Assembly (NCBI GenBank): GCA_007115705.1
Contig: QXEO01000553.1
Span: forward strand, 11,678,910-11,742,909
DNA from: Dactylis glomerata
Taxonomy: Eukaryota; Streptophyta; Magnoliopsida; Poales; Poaceae
Direction: 5' to 3'
DNA: 64,000 nucleotides
This document shows positions 32,933 through 44,915 of the stretch, piece after piece; position 1 is the first letter of the stretch; each line of letters starts with the position of its first letter. A program made the translations under genes and the position numbers. The notes under the pieces were generated by a model. It had not been told where the DNA came from. It ran no database searches and saw nothing but the letters and a program-made list of their open reading frames with translations.

Positions 32933-35900
32933 GTTGTGCACTTTCACCTTACGATTCATTTCATGCCCATACATGAATTGAAACGAGACCTTTTAGAAGG
33001 AGAGGACAACTAACTTGGCAAGCACCGTTCCCAACCTATAATTTGACTACCACCACTTCTTGCCGACAAGTTGTACTCCCACATTCTAATCAGTCAAGAC
33101 AGAGCCCATAATGTCATAAGGCTGCACTGGAAGTACACTAAGCATGGAAGACATAGCCATCTCTTTATTCCTGGGTGGCTGTCCCGAGCGGCATTCGGTT
33201 CCCACATCCTCTTATGAGGCTTGCGTCCCCGAACCCACCTACCTCGCCTCATCTTATCAAACCATTCCACCCAGGTGTTTCATTTTAGTTGAAGTTCTTA
33301 ACTTTATCACAAAACACTTTTCAAGTGATCTTAGCATGGCATCAAATTAACAAGTACTTAGCATCCTAACAGGTGGGGTTTGAGGGGTAGCTACACACTA
33401 CTAGGACCTAAGCATTTGATAAAACAGTTGAGTAAAACACCTATCATGCAATACTACAAGAGGTGAGTATACTAATGCATAAGTAAAATGGGTAAGGGAC
33501 ATGTGTGTCACTTGCCTTCTGAAGATCACGACGTTCCACTTCTCTCAACTAAGCACGTAGCTCTTCGCACCAACTATAGCACAAGAAATAGTATACCATA
33601 AACAATCCATACAAACACAATCAAACAAAACAAACAATTGAAAAGCGTTTGTTCAACGATTTAGTTTTATTGAGATGTTATGACAAGAAAGATATGGTAA
33701 AGGATCATGAATTGTGAGATATGGATCGGAGAGCTTAGTTGGGAAAGATCAATATGATTTGAGAGAGAATTGGTCTAGGCAAATATGATTGATGAAGTTT
33801 TTATGCTTTATCATAGCATAAGAGTTTTAGGAATAGTTCATGTGTAATAAATTACACAAGAGTCAATTTGTGCAACTACAACACTATTGAGTAAATGTGA
33901 CAACCATTACTCTTAAATAGTATCTATTTGCACTTAGGAACTAGGCTAGGTTTTAAGAATGCTTGAATTACTCAATTAGCACATTTGCAAGTTGAATATT
34001 TCAATACATGTGAACAAAACTAAGTAGGCATTGGATTGGGTATGAATGATTGATATTGGAGGACATGGCTCAAATGGTTCATTGATCAACATGGTGTATA
34101 ACACATACTATGGTACGGGTTATAACAACACCACATTAACAAAATCTAGGTTTGAGATGAATTCATATTCCACTCAAGTAGCACAATTGCAATTTGAATA
34201 TATATGAATTAGACAAAATATAATGAGTGAGATCTTTATGCTTTATCAAAGCATATTGAATCTTGGAATATCTCATGTGGGTAAATCACACAAGAGACAA
34301 AATAGTGCAATAGCAATACTATTGAATAAGTGTAACAACAATTATTCTTACATAGTATATATTACACTTAGGCTTAGGTTAGGAAAAGTGAAGCATTGTG
34401 TTACTCAATTAATTCATTCGTTAATTGAATAGCTCTATGCAAGGTTAAGATTGAGTAGACATGAATAAATGGCTATAGGTAAAGGATATGGTTTAGGTGA
34501 CGTGTGGAATATGGCTTTAGTGTTCCTGATGAGTAAGTAGGATTTGGTGAAGTACTATGATGTTGATCTGGTCAATACCATAGTAGCAAGGTGGAACTAA
34601 GATGGAAGGTATTCACACTTTACTCAAATAACACTTTTGTAATTTGAATATGCGTGAACTAGATATGATGTACCTAGATGGACATGATATTGGATTAAAG
34701 TGATCTCAAGATGATATTTGATAGCTAGGTATGATCATAGGGTTTTCTAAAGTAGAAGGGATCATTGATTGAAATAGAAATAGGATTAATCTATATAGAA
34801 ATACTCAAATTCTCATATTAGAATTTGAATAATTGTGATCTGGTTCAAGAAAATATGGGAGTGGTGCTACTGGATAGCTTGCAGTAATACAAAGTCACTG
34901 CAATTGGAATCACTCAAAAATAAGTTATAGAAATTGAATTATCACCGAAATAGTGATTTGGACAAATTTGAATGCACAAAGTGTGTGCACGTATCAAATT
35001 TGGATTTTCTTGATCCTATGGTGTTCTACTTTATCAGAGGATTCCAAAGACTACAAATTTGTAATTTTTGGACACTTGGTTCAAAAGATATGAATTAATC
35101 ATGCTAACAGAGAGTTTGATTCCAATTTGAATATAGTTTAAAATTGAACCCATAAAATATAATATTTTATGGTACTGCTAGATTCTAGACTTCCTAAGGA
35201 TTCCAACGATATCTTATTTGTTATTTTTGGACTTACAGAACAATAGATATGATTTTCTGAAGATCTAGATCAAATCTGATTTCATTTTCTGGTTTTAAAC
35301 TCGGTTTGAATCTGGGAAGGCCGCGTGGCTGCTTCGGATAGGCCCGTACCGTTTCGGTCGGATCCGTGATTTGAGCCGTTGGATTTCATTCGATCTGGGC
35401 GGTCAGGATTGGTCTGTACCGATTCAATTAGTGATCTAATCTTATCCTTAGAATCCAGATCCGACGGCTACAGACGAAAGAGGAGGGAGAGCTCACAGTG
35501 GTTAGGGTTCCGGCGAGGTCACCGGCCTGGGCGGCCAGATAGGTGACTCCGGCGATGCTCCGGTGGGATCTGGACGAAGGGGAAGGTGCGACGGCCTTCG
35601 GCGCGGAGTGACGGTCTCGGGAACGTGAACAACACCCTCGATTTCTTCCAGACGTGAGCGGGAGAGGCGGCTGGAGACGAGGCGGGCGGAGGTGAGCTTC
35701 GGGTGATGAAGCTTGCTTCGTTTTGCTGTGAGATAAATCAAGAGGAGGGCATCAGCGGGTGCGCACGAGAGTGGGGTGGAGGTTGGGAAGGGAAACAGCG
35801 GCTCGGCCTTACCTATGGCGCCGGAATCGAGCGGGTATGCCCGCAGGCGTGCGGAGCTCCGACGACAAATCGCGGCAGCCTGGCGGCGTTGAGTGAGAGG

Positions 35901-35934
35901 GGAAAGAGGGAGGCAGAGGGAGGAGGAGTAGGGG

Positions 35935-35941
35935 ATTTATA
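35935..35941 (-). promoter_or_regulatory. TATA box of the element L 5' LTR
   Basis: The minus strand reads TATAAAT followed by CCCC, about 800 bp from the sense start of the LTR. Confidence 0.6.
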
Positions 35942-36049
35942 GGGAGGTCTCGTTGCTCGATTTAAGGCCAGGAAACGGGCGGAATCAAGGGGAGTAACGG
36001 CGGCAGTTTCGGGTTCATCTCCGGCGTGGATTTCGGATAGAGGTCAGTG

Positions 36050-36074
36050 ATGACAGGTGGGTCCCACCTGTCAT
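36050..36074. promoter_or_regulatory. 25-nt perfect inverted repeat in the L 5' LTR
   Basis: This is the second copy of the inverted repeat at 27933-27957, unchanged. Confidence 0.7.
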
Positions 36075-38212
36075 TGGCGGAAGAGGTGGAAAGGCATGCC
36101 CCTTCGGGATTCAACCCGGTGGGCTGTGGGCCGCTTCCAGATCTGGGCCGGAATTCATCCCCGAGGCCTTTCTCTATTTTTCATTTTCTTTTCTTCTTTT
36201 CATTTTCTGTTTTCTTTAAAACTTCATATCCTTTTCAAATTTGATTCAAATTGCTTCAAACCAACTTTGTAAAGTTTCTAAAAATCAACTTAACATTCTA
36301 AGACAGTAAGAAACATGTTTTCATAAATAAAACTAATTTCCAAATAAAAACTCTATAATTCAGACAAGGGTTTATTTGCATAAACCAAAGTAGAAATAGG
36401 ATTTTAAAGTAATTCTTTTAAAATCAGAGAATAAACTCTATAAAAATAGTTTTTGAAATATATTTGTAAAACATTCCTTTGGCATAGAAAACTTTATAAA
36501 CCATTTTGTAAATATCTCTTTGCAAGATAGCTTGCATGGGTTTGAATAAACACAAGGTAGTATTTTGAAACTTGATCTTTCTCAAAGAAGTTCTTCAAGA
36601 AATAAATAGAGGATTTTAAATAGTTTTCAAACAGAGCTTTCAAATAAACTCAAAAAGTTTTAAATCCCTGTGAATTTTCAATCAACATAAGCAAAATAAA
36701 AACAAAAATTTTCCCCCAGAAATTGATAAAATCCTGGGTCGTTACAGCCGTTGGAGCGGCGAGGTCTTCTGAAGCTGTGCCGCGGCCGGCGGCGCCCCTG
36801 CTCGACTCCCGCATCAAGAGCAGCCGCGAGCTCCAGACCGTCCGAGAGATGGTCGGGAGCAAGAACAACGAGTGGGGCGCCACCCGCATCTGGCACGGCC
36901 GCGCGCCGTGGGACACTCTGCCCGCGATGGCGCAGCCCTTCTCCCATCTTCTCCGTCTTCGCCGGCCTGTTGCCGCCGTTCTCCCCCTTCTTCCTGGCGA
37001 TCCTGGAGACTTACGGGATCCAGGACATCCACCTGCATCCCAAGTCCGTCACCTTGCTGGTGGTCTTCGCCTACGCCTGCGAGGCCTGGATCGGCATCAA
37101 GCCGTCGGTGGCGTACTTTCGCCACCTCTTCTCTCTTCGGTCCTCTGGGCTGAACCAGAGTTCCGGATGCGTCTCCTTCATCGCCACCGCCGGAATGGAG
37201 GGAGAGTTCATCGACTTGAAGTGGATGAAGAAAGTTGAAGACTTTCGGAGCCGCTGGTTCTTCGTCGACATCCTCGAAAAATCGGAGCTCTTCCTCGTCA
37301 CCGGGATCCCTCCCGTCAAGCTCACCACCTGGGCCAGCGAGGCCCTTCCTGAGGAAGCCTTGAGGACGCTCCGCCCGCGAATCCGAGATCTCCGGAGGGC
37401 CGGCGTCACAGGGACCATGGTCGGGGTGGAGTTCGTCACCCGACGCATCGCCCCCCTGCAGGACCACCTCTGGGAGATCTGGAGGCACAGGGCCGGGGAC
37501 GACCTCAGGCTCCACGTCAGCGAGCTCAACGCCGACGCTCGGGAGGAGGTAATAAGAGCCTTCTTCTCTTCCGCCACAATCCCCGCCATCCCGCGCAATG
37601 CCTTGCCGATCTACAATCTGGGCGCTCGGGAGACCAGCCGTGTTACGGCGGGGATCTTGGAGTTCAACGCCTGGGGCCTGTTCCTTGCCGACGGCGTCGT
37701 GCGTGGTCCCCTCCCGAGCGCGCCTGCGGCCAGCTCGGAGCAGGACTCGGCTGCAAGGGGAACGGGGCCCACAGCCTCTAGAGATGGCGACGACGATGAC
37801 GCGGAGTCCGGTGAGCGAATGGTCCGCCGGAGGCGTCCCGAGGGCACTGTGGTGCTCTCAGATTCCTCCGACGACGACTCCGCCTCGCCGGACCAGCCCA
37901 CCGGAGGAGACGCTGATGCGTCCTCCTCGCGAGACCTGGAGGAGGAGGGGCGCCGAGCCCACCTGGAGGCGGAGCGCCGCTCCAAGTTCAACGACGAACG
38001 CGCCAGCCGGCAACCTGAGGCTGGGTCCTCCCATGGCAAGAAGTCGGCGGGCGAATCCTCTGCGCCCCCGCCGCCACCCTCTGCCCTTCTGAGCAAAAGA
38101 AGATAGGTGGAGCGGGACGCCTCGTGAGTGTTCCTGCACAAAGACCTTTACCTCTTGCCTTACCTTTCCCCTAACCTCACTCCCCTTTTTCCTCTCCAGG
38201 GATGCAGAGGAG

Positions 38213-39779
38213 TGATGTCTATGCACTTCTATTCTTGTAGACACTTGTTGGGCCTCCAAGTGCAGAGGTTTGTAGAACAGCAGCAAGTTTCCCTTAAGTG
38301 GATCACCCAAGGTTTATCGAACTCAGGGAGGTTAGAGGTCAAAGCTATCCCTCTCAAGCAACCCTGCAATTACGATACAGAAAGTCTCTTGTGTCCCCAA
38401 CACACCCAATACACTTGTCAAATGTATAGGTGCACTAGTTCGGCGAAGAGATAGTGAAATACAAGTGGTATAGATGATTATAAGTAGCAAACGTGATGTG
38501 AAATAAATATCGCTGCGAGCAAACAAGTAACAAAATAGCAAGTAAACGGTGTGCAATGCTTGGAAACAAGGCCTAGGGATCATACTTTCACTAGTGGACA
38601 CACTCCCAACAATATAACATGATTGAACAAGTAAACAACTTCTCTCCAATATGGTACTCTGAATTACTCTCCTATTGAATAACACTAATCATTGTGTAGT
38701 GGCTACAGAAGCACCCCTTAAAGTTCATCAAGTACTTGACAAACACCACTCATAGAGATACCCAAATCAGATCACAACTCAAGATAGAAATCATTGCGAC
38801 TTAGACCAACTACTAACACGGTGCACACACTGTCAACTTTACACCATGAAAGGAGGAATAGATCACTCAATACTATCATAGTAATAATTACTCTCATAAT
38901 TCACAAGAGATCACGATCATAGCCTAAACCAAGTACCACCACGATGCATGCACTGTCATCGTTACACCATGGCAGGAGGAATAGATTACTTTAATAACAT
39001 CACTAGAGTACACTATAATAATTCAGCATAGGAGTAGCATAATATCTGAATAATAACATCTACTTGTTCAACATGATACAAAGCTCACGATCACATAACG
39101 ATCACATCATGGGAGAGAGAGGTGAACCACATAGCTACCGGTAGAGCCCTCAGCCCCGGGGATGAACTACTCCCTCCTCATCATAGGAGACAGCAAGGTT
39201 GATGGAGATGGCGGTGAGGTCGAGGGAGACGGCGGAGACGGCGATGGAGACCGATGGAGATGGTTCCGGGGGCACTTCCCCGTCCTAGCAGGGTGCCGGA
39301 ACAGAGACTTCTGTCCCCCGAAATTCGTCGGTGGCGGCGGTGGAACTGCGGAACTCTTTCTAGAAAATTGCCGACTCCCTTAGGGTTTTCCATCCCGAGG
39401 CTTCTTATAGGCGAAGGTGCGATGTCAGAGGCGGCCCCAGGCCTCCTCACACCAGGGTGGCGCGGCCAGGGCCTGGGCCGCGCCAACCCTGTGTGAGGGA
39501 GGCCTGTGGCCCCTCTCCTTCCTCTCTTCGGATGTCTGGATGCTTCCGGGAAAAATAAGACTTCAGGAACTTGTTTCGTCCAATTCCGAGAATATTTCCT
39601 GTGTATCACTCTGAAACACAAAAACAGCAGAAAACAGGAAACTGGCACTGTGGCAACTCGTTAATAGGTTAGTTCCGGAAAATGCATAAAAGTGCCAGTA
39701 AGTGTAACGAAACAATAGGCAAATGGTGTAAAAACAAGCATGGAGCATCAAAAATTATAGATACGTTGGAGACGTATCA
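38213..39779 (-). repeat. Element D 3' LTR
   Basis: Termini are TGATGTCTA and GACGTATCA. The sense-strand first 260 bp or so closely match the C LTR, while the rest does not. A frame of 117 codons (38332-38685) is identical in both copies but has no domain. Confidence 0.9.
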
Positions 39780-42359
39780 GCATCCCCAAGCTTAACTCCT
39801 GCTCATCCTCGAGTATGTAAGTGATAACAAAAGAAATAATTTTTGAGGTGACATGCACCATCACAATCTTGATCATATATGTAAGCATTGTGAGCTGGGA
39901 TCATAAGAACTTAAAACATGGACATGAAAGATATAATCTTGACAATAAGAACTTAGCAACCATGTTGTAAACATGCAAATAAACACAAACAAAAGATCAT
40001 GAAAATGAAACAATGAAAGTCAAACGTGTGTTCAAATCATAAGGAAAAACATACAAATGGTTTTCAGCTTGTCCTTAATGAGAGAGCAAAACATAAATGC
40101 ATAGGACACCTTCAAGTTTAAGAGGACGACTAGATACAAGTAATTTAAGAACAAGTAAAACCATAGTCATGAATCAATCAATGAAAACTTTGGGACAATG
40201 CACATTATACTCAGAATGACAACTATGCTCTCTTAATGGTGCATAAAGAAAGAAGGTGGTGACTCAACATAAAAGTAGAAGAAAGGCCCTTCGCAGAGGG
40301 AAGCAGTGATTAAACATGTGCTAGAGCTTTTCATTTGTAAAACAGAGAGATAAAAATTGGTTTTGAGAGGTGGTTGTCTTTGTCAACGACTGGCAATGGG
40401 GTTCTTACTATCTTCCATACAAAAATGAAGCAAGTTTTTGAGAGAGAGATTGGCACTTTTGTGCTCTTTTTTTTATAAAGCTTGGCACTCCTCCCCACCT
40501 TTTTTCCTTTCTCAAACCATGGCTAACCGATTCCATCGGGTGCCCACCAACATTCACATTCCATGGAGGATTGCCTTTTTTTTCTTTTTTTTTTCTTTTT
40601 TGAATAAGCAATATGGAAGATAGCAAATCCGACCACTACGTCCCCATGAGCTAAAAACAGTGTCACAAAATGAGAAGTATTTTGAAGGTTTTTGAAAGGT
40701 AGCACATAAAAATTCACTTTGGAATGGCTTACAAATACCATGCGTAGGAGTTTATAGTGGACACAATGGCAAACTTGGTTTTTGGGAGTTGGATGCACGA
40801 GTAGAGCTCATACTCAGTACAAAATGAGGGCTAGCAAAAGACTGGGAGCGACCAACTAAGAGAGCAATAATGGCCATAATCATGCAAAGCGACAAAGCAA
40901 CATTAAAAGAAGCATAAGATGGCATCAAAAGTCAAAAACTAAATGATCATAGAGGCTATTGGCGACTTTGGATGAGTCTAACATGTGTGAGCATGCGCCA
41001 AGTCAACCCAAATAAAGCATCAAGGAGAAAACCAAAATAATGCTTCCATACAATAAAAACAACGCATGATTTTTTCAAAGGCTCATTAAGCAATCTCAGT
41101 TATTTGAGACAAGTCATGCTACAGCAAAACCACTAAGCATACTATGAAAAAGACATTAAGCACGACATGAAAAAGCCTAAGCCGCGGTCTACACAAGCTC
41201 CTTCTTGTACCACTATTTTGCACAAAGCTTTTTCTCTTTTCCAACACCATTCAAACCTTTTTGAGAAAACTCTTTTGAGGAAAACCAACATAGACCAGAG
41301 GTCCAAATACACCTTGATGCAAAGATAAAACAAGATCTGAACAAAAATCAAGGCGAAAACGAAAACCAAAAGCAGTAGCAGAAAAAGAGAACACTCATTG
41401 AAACGATAAGAGTGAAAAACAGAGTGTTCTTGGCAAATGAAAAACGGAGTTCATCTCCCTCCAAAACAACATGATGTGATCAAACCATTTATTGCAGCAA
41501 ACAAAACTAAACTAACTAAGAAAACTAAAATAACTGACGCTCCAAGAAAAACACATAGTGCATGAAGCAATAAAAATATAGTGTCTTGAAAGGTGACCTG
41601 ATTTTTGCCGATGAAGAAGGGGTGCCTCGGGGGCATCCCCAAGCTTTGATGCTTGTACTTCTTGGATATTTCTTGGGGTGATGCATGGGCATCCCCAAGC
41701 TTGAGCTTTTGTCCATTCTTCAACTCATCTCATCATTCTCCAATCCCTACACTTGAAAACTTCCTTCATACAAAACTAAACACAAATCTATTAGCAACGT
41801 TAGTGTAGCATAACATATAATCAACCTCTTTTTGCTTCAGGTTTCAACCTAAAACCACCACATATTAAGCATATACTACTGTATCAACTTCCCCAAAAGT
41901 TCCGTGATCAAAAGAACTCAAAAAGAAAGCGATAAAGTGGCAACACAAATATTGGCAGAAATCTGTCAAAACAGAACAGCTGACAAAGGTCGAATTTTTA
42001 AGGGATTTTCGTTGCTCAAATCAAAAAGTGTTCAACTAATGAAAGTTTGTATATAACCTGGGGCATATGCACAAGAAATAGCAGGTCCAAAAGATATACA
42101 GAGAATTTTCACGAATTTTTACGGTGCAGCACAGAAAACTGTTTCAGGACAGCAACATCCCCAAATCTTACCTCACTCAAATTAGAGGCTTCTCTTGGCA
42201 CAACAACAAAATAAAAAGGATAAGGAGCGGTTATTACAGTAGTAATAACTTCCAAGACTCAAATAAAAGAAAAAGTACTGAAAGTAAAACATTGGGTTAT
42301 CTCCCAAGAGTGCTTTTCTTTAACGCCTTTGAGCTAGGCGCAGTAATTTGCAAAGATGC
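39780..42359 (-). other. Non-coding 3' module of element D (shared with C and E)
   Basis: It is collinear with 14653-17235 with small indels. PPT-like AAGCTTGGGGATGC (sense) occurs at 39780-39793 beside the LTR and again at 41633-41646 and 41689-41702. A T-rich tract lies near 40565-40602. No gene is supported. Confidence 0.8.
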
Positions 42360-43208
42360 TCATGTGGGTGCCATATAAGAGCTTGAGGCAAAGGCGCTAT
42401 ATAGGAACTTAAAGCAATAGAGAGCATCAAAAAGCAAATGTGAAAGACATTTATATCTGAACCACTTCCTATGCATAGGAATCTTGTAACAAAATAAATC
42501 AACGAGGCACATAGTAGCAAGCATGGATTGATAAAACAAGTGCCACTTCAAGATTTGCAACATAAAGAGGGGAAACTTAATATTGTTGAGATCCATCAAA
42601 CCATGTTTCCCTCTCTCATAATAACTTTCAGTAGCATCATGAATAGAACTAACAATATAACTATCACATAAAGCACCCCTATCATGAGCCACATGCATAA
42701 AAGAATTAATAGTCACCACAGGAACAATAGTAGTAGGAGCAGATTCAACAGGATAATTATTCTCATCACCATAATCATCATATATAGGAGGCATATTGTA
42801 ATCATAACTAATTTTATCCTCAATAGTAGGTGAACTGAAAATATTATACCCATCATCATAACCATCATAAACTAGAGGTTTAGTATCATCACAAGCTAAA
42901 GAACGGCTATTTTGCAAAGCATATTCTTCAAACATATCATCATTAGAAGGAACATCACATATGGGAGATAAAATATTATCAGAACAAACTTTCTCCACTA
43001 AAGCTGGGGAACTAAAAATATCATGCTTAACAAAACCAGCTTCCCCAAGCTTAGACTTTTCTATAGCATTAGCAACAACGGTGTTCAAAGCGTTCATACT
43101 AACAACACTATTAGCATGCAAATTAAGCTCCAAAGGTTTTTCAATTTTCTCTTCAAACACTTCATATCTAAACTCAGGAAAAAGACTACAGAACTCTTTG
43201 TTTTCCAT
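42360..43208 (-). CDS. Unidentified ORF of element D (282 aa), possible membrane protein
   Basis: It lies about 115 bp after the PBS, where gag would be. The first 150 residues are acidic and Tyr/Asp/Pro-rich (YDGYDDGYN, PPIYDDYGDE). The last 90 contain hydrophobic segments around FPLFMLQILKWHLFY, MLATMCLVDLF and HLLFDALYCFKFLYSAF. These could be membrane-spanning. There is no gag core, zinc knuckle or protease. An env-like origin is possible for an Athila relative, but the location before the 3' module does not by itself support it. The ORF in C at the same position is different. Confidence 0.45.
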   Translation of the reverse strand: MENKEFCSLFPEFRYEVFEEKIEKPLELNLHANSVVSMNALNTVVANAIEKSKLGEAGFVKHDIFSSPALVEKVCSDNILSPICDVPSNDDMFEEYALQNSRSLACDDTKPLVYDGYDDGYNIFSSPTIEDKISYDYNMPPIYDDYGDENNYPVESAPTTIVPVVTINSFMHVAHDRGALCDSYIVSSIHDATESYYERGKHGLMDLNNIKFPLFMLQILKWHLFYQSMLATMCLVDLFCYKIPMHRKWFRYKCLSHLLFDALYCFKFLYSAFASSSYMAPT

Positions 43209-43321
43209 TAAGCCTAACTAGTGAAAATAAAAACAAGAAACAAAAAGATGTAATTGCAGAATCTAAAGGAAATAACTCCGAGCACTCACACAGGAGGATG
43301 CGAGTACCTTTTACCTTACCT

Positions 43322-43338
43322 CCCCGGCAACGGCACCA
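43322..43338 (-). promoter_or_regulatory. Primer binding site of element D
   Basis: The minus strand reads TGGTGCCGTTGCCGGGG, one base different from the PBS of C and F. It is ten bases from the LTR end. Confidence 0.8.
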
Positions 43339-43348
43339 GAAAAGAGCT

Positions 43349-44915
43349 TGATGTCTACGCACTTCTATTCTTGTAGACACTTGTTGGGCCTCCAAGTGCA
43401 GAGGTTTGTAGAACAGCAGCAAGTTTCCCTTAAGTGGATCACCCAAGGTTTATCGAACTCAGGGAGGTTAGAGGTCAAAGCTATCCCTCTCAAGCAACCC
43501 TGCAATTACGATACAGAAAGTCTCTTGTGTCCCCAACACACCCAATACACTTGTCAAATGTATAGGTGCACTAGTTCGGCGAAGAGATAGTGAAATACAA
43601 GTGGTATAGATGATTATAAGTAGCAAACGTGATGTGAAATAAATATCGCTGCGAGCAAACAAGTAACAAAATAGCAAGTAAACGGTGTGCAATGCTTGGA
43701 AACAAGGCCTAGGGATCATACTTTCACTAGTGGACACACTCCCAACAATATAACATGATTGAACAAGTAAACAACTTCTCTCCAATATGGTACTCTGAAT
43801 TACTCTCCTATTGAATAACACTAATCATTGTGTAGTGGCTACAGAAGCACCCCTTAAAGTTCATCAAGTACTTGACAAACACCACTCATAGAGATACCCA
43901 AATCAGATCACAACTCAAGATAGAAATCATTGCGACTTAGACCAACTACTAACACGGTGCACACACTGTCAACTTTACACCATGAAAGGAGGAATAGATC
44001 ACTCAATACTATCATAGTAATAATTACTCTCATAATCCACAAGAGATCACGATCATAGCCTAAACCAAGTACCACCACGATGCACGCACTGTCACCGTTA
44101 CACCATGGCAGGAGGAATAGATTACTTTAATAACATCACTAGAGTACACTATAATAATTCAGCATAGGAGTAGCATAATATCTGAATAATAACATCTACT
44201 TGTTCAACATGATACAAAGCTCACGATCACATAACGATCACATCATGGGAGAGAGAGGTGAACCACATAGCTACCGGTAGAGCCCTCAGCCCCGGCGATG
44301 AACTACTCCCTCCTCATCATAGGAGACAGCAAGGTTGATGGAGATGGCGGTGAGGTCGATGGAGACGGCGGAGACGGCGATGGAGACCGATGGAGATGGC
44401 TCCGGGGGCACTTCCCCGTCCCGGCAGGGTGCCGGAACAGAGACTTCTGTCCCCCGAAATTCGTCGGTGGCGGCGGTGGAACTGCGGAACTCTTTCTAGA
44501 ATATTGCCGACTCCCTTAGGGTTTTCCGTCCCGAGGCTTCTTATAGACGAAGGGGCGATGTCAGAGGCGGCCCCAGGCCTCCTCACACCAGGGTGGCGCG
44601 GCCAGGACCTGGGCCGCGCCAGCCCTGTGTGAGGGAGGCCTATGGCCCCTCTCCTTCCTCTCTTCGGATGTCTGGATGCTTCCGGGAAAAATAAGACTTC
44701 AGGAACTTGTTTCGTCCAATTCCGAGAATATTTCCTGTGTATCACTCTAAAACACAAAAATAGCAGAAAACAGGAAACTGGCACTGTGGCAACTCGTTAA
44801 TAGGTTAGTTCCGGAAAATGCATAAAAGTGCCACTAAGTGTAACGAAACAATAGGCAAATGGTGTAAAAACAAGCATGGAGCATCAAAAATTATAGATAC
44901 GTTGGAGACGTATCA
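43349..44915 (-). repeat. Element D 5' LTR
   Basis: It is 1567 bp and ends GACGTATCA, followed by AGGAG. The left 690 bp are almost identical to the partner (one difference). The GC-rich right part holds the other differences. Confidence 0.9.
44540..44545 (-). promoter_or_regulatory. TATA box of the element D 5' LTR
   Basis: The minus strand reads TATAAG after TCGTC, about 370 bp from the sense start. This is the same position as the TATAAAGA box in C. Confidence 0.5.

Larger units (their letters stand above)
24098..36746 (-). mobile_element. Element L: young non-autonomous Gypsy element, gag only
   Basis: Two 4532-bp LTRs (24098-28629 and 32215-36746) are flanked by a perfect duplication GCCGT (24093-24097 and 36747-36751). 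A PBS beside the right LTR sets the orientation as minus. The internal region is 3585 bp and holds a gag with zinc knuckle but no protease, reverse transcriptase or integrase. I count only about 11 differences between LTRs, so this is the most recent datable insertion here. The gag type and long LTRs suggest a Tekay/Del-like chromovirus relative, which is an inference. Confidence 0.9.
32215..36746 (-). repeat. Element L 5' LTR
   Basis: It is 4532 bp, the same length as its partner, with a constant offset of 8117. The paired palindromes are at 32882-32932 and the inverted repeat at 36050-36074. Short frames in both copies are not supported as genes. Confidence 0.92.
38213..44915 (-). mobile_element. 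Element D: Athila-like non-autonomous LTR retrotransposon, relative of C
   Basis: LTRs of 1567 bp each (38213-39779 and 43349-44915) are flanked by a perfect duplication AGGAG (38208-38212 and 44916-44920). It reads minus. It lies in exon 2 of J's antisense gene. The internal 3.57 kb holds one 282-codon ORF and a non-coding 3' module shared with C. No gag core or pol is recognisable. About 19 LTR differences were counted by eye, nearly all in the right half. Confidence 0.9.

Noticed and set aside
36814..37515. 233-codon minus ORF opposite the J antisense gene
   Set aside because: GC-rich shadow frame with no domain.
36751..38106. 451-codon ORF as a host gene
   Set aside because: PF04195-like transposon domain and position inside element J show it is element-encoded.
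38332..38685. 117-codon minus ORF in both D LTRs (43468-43821)
   Set aside because: Identical because this LTR part is identical; no domain and no start context.
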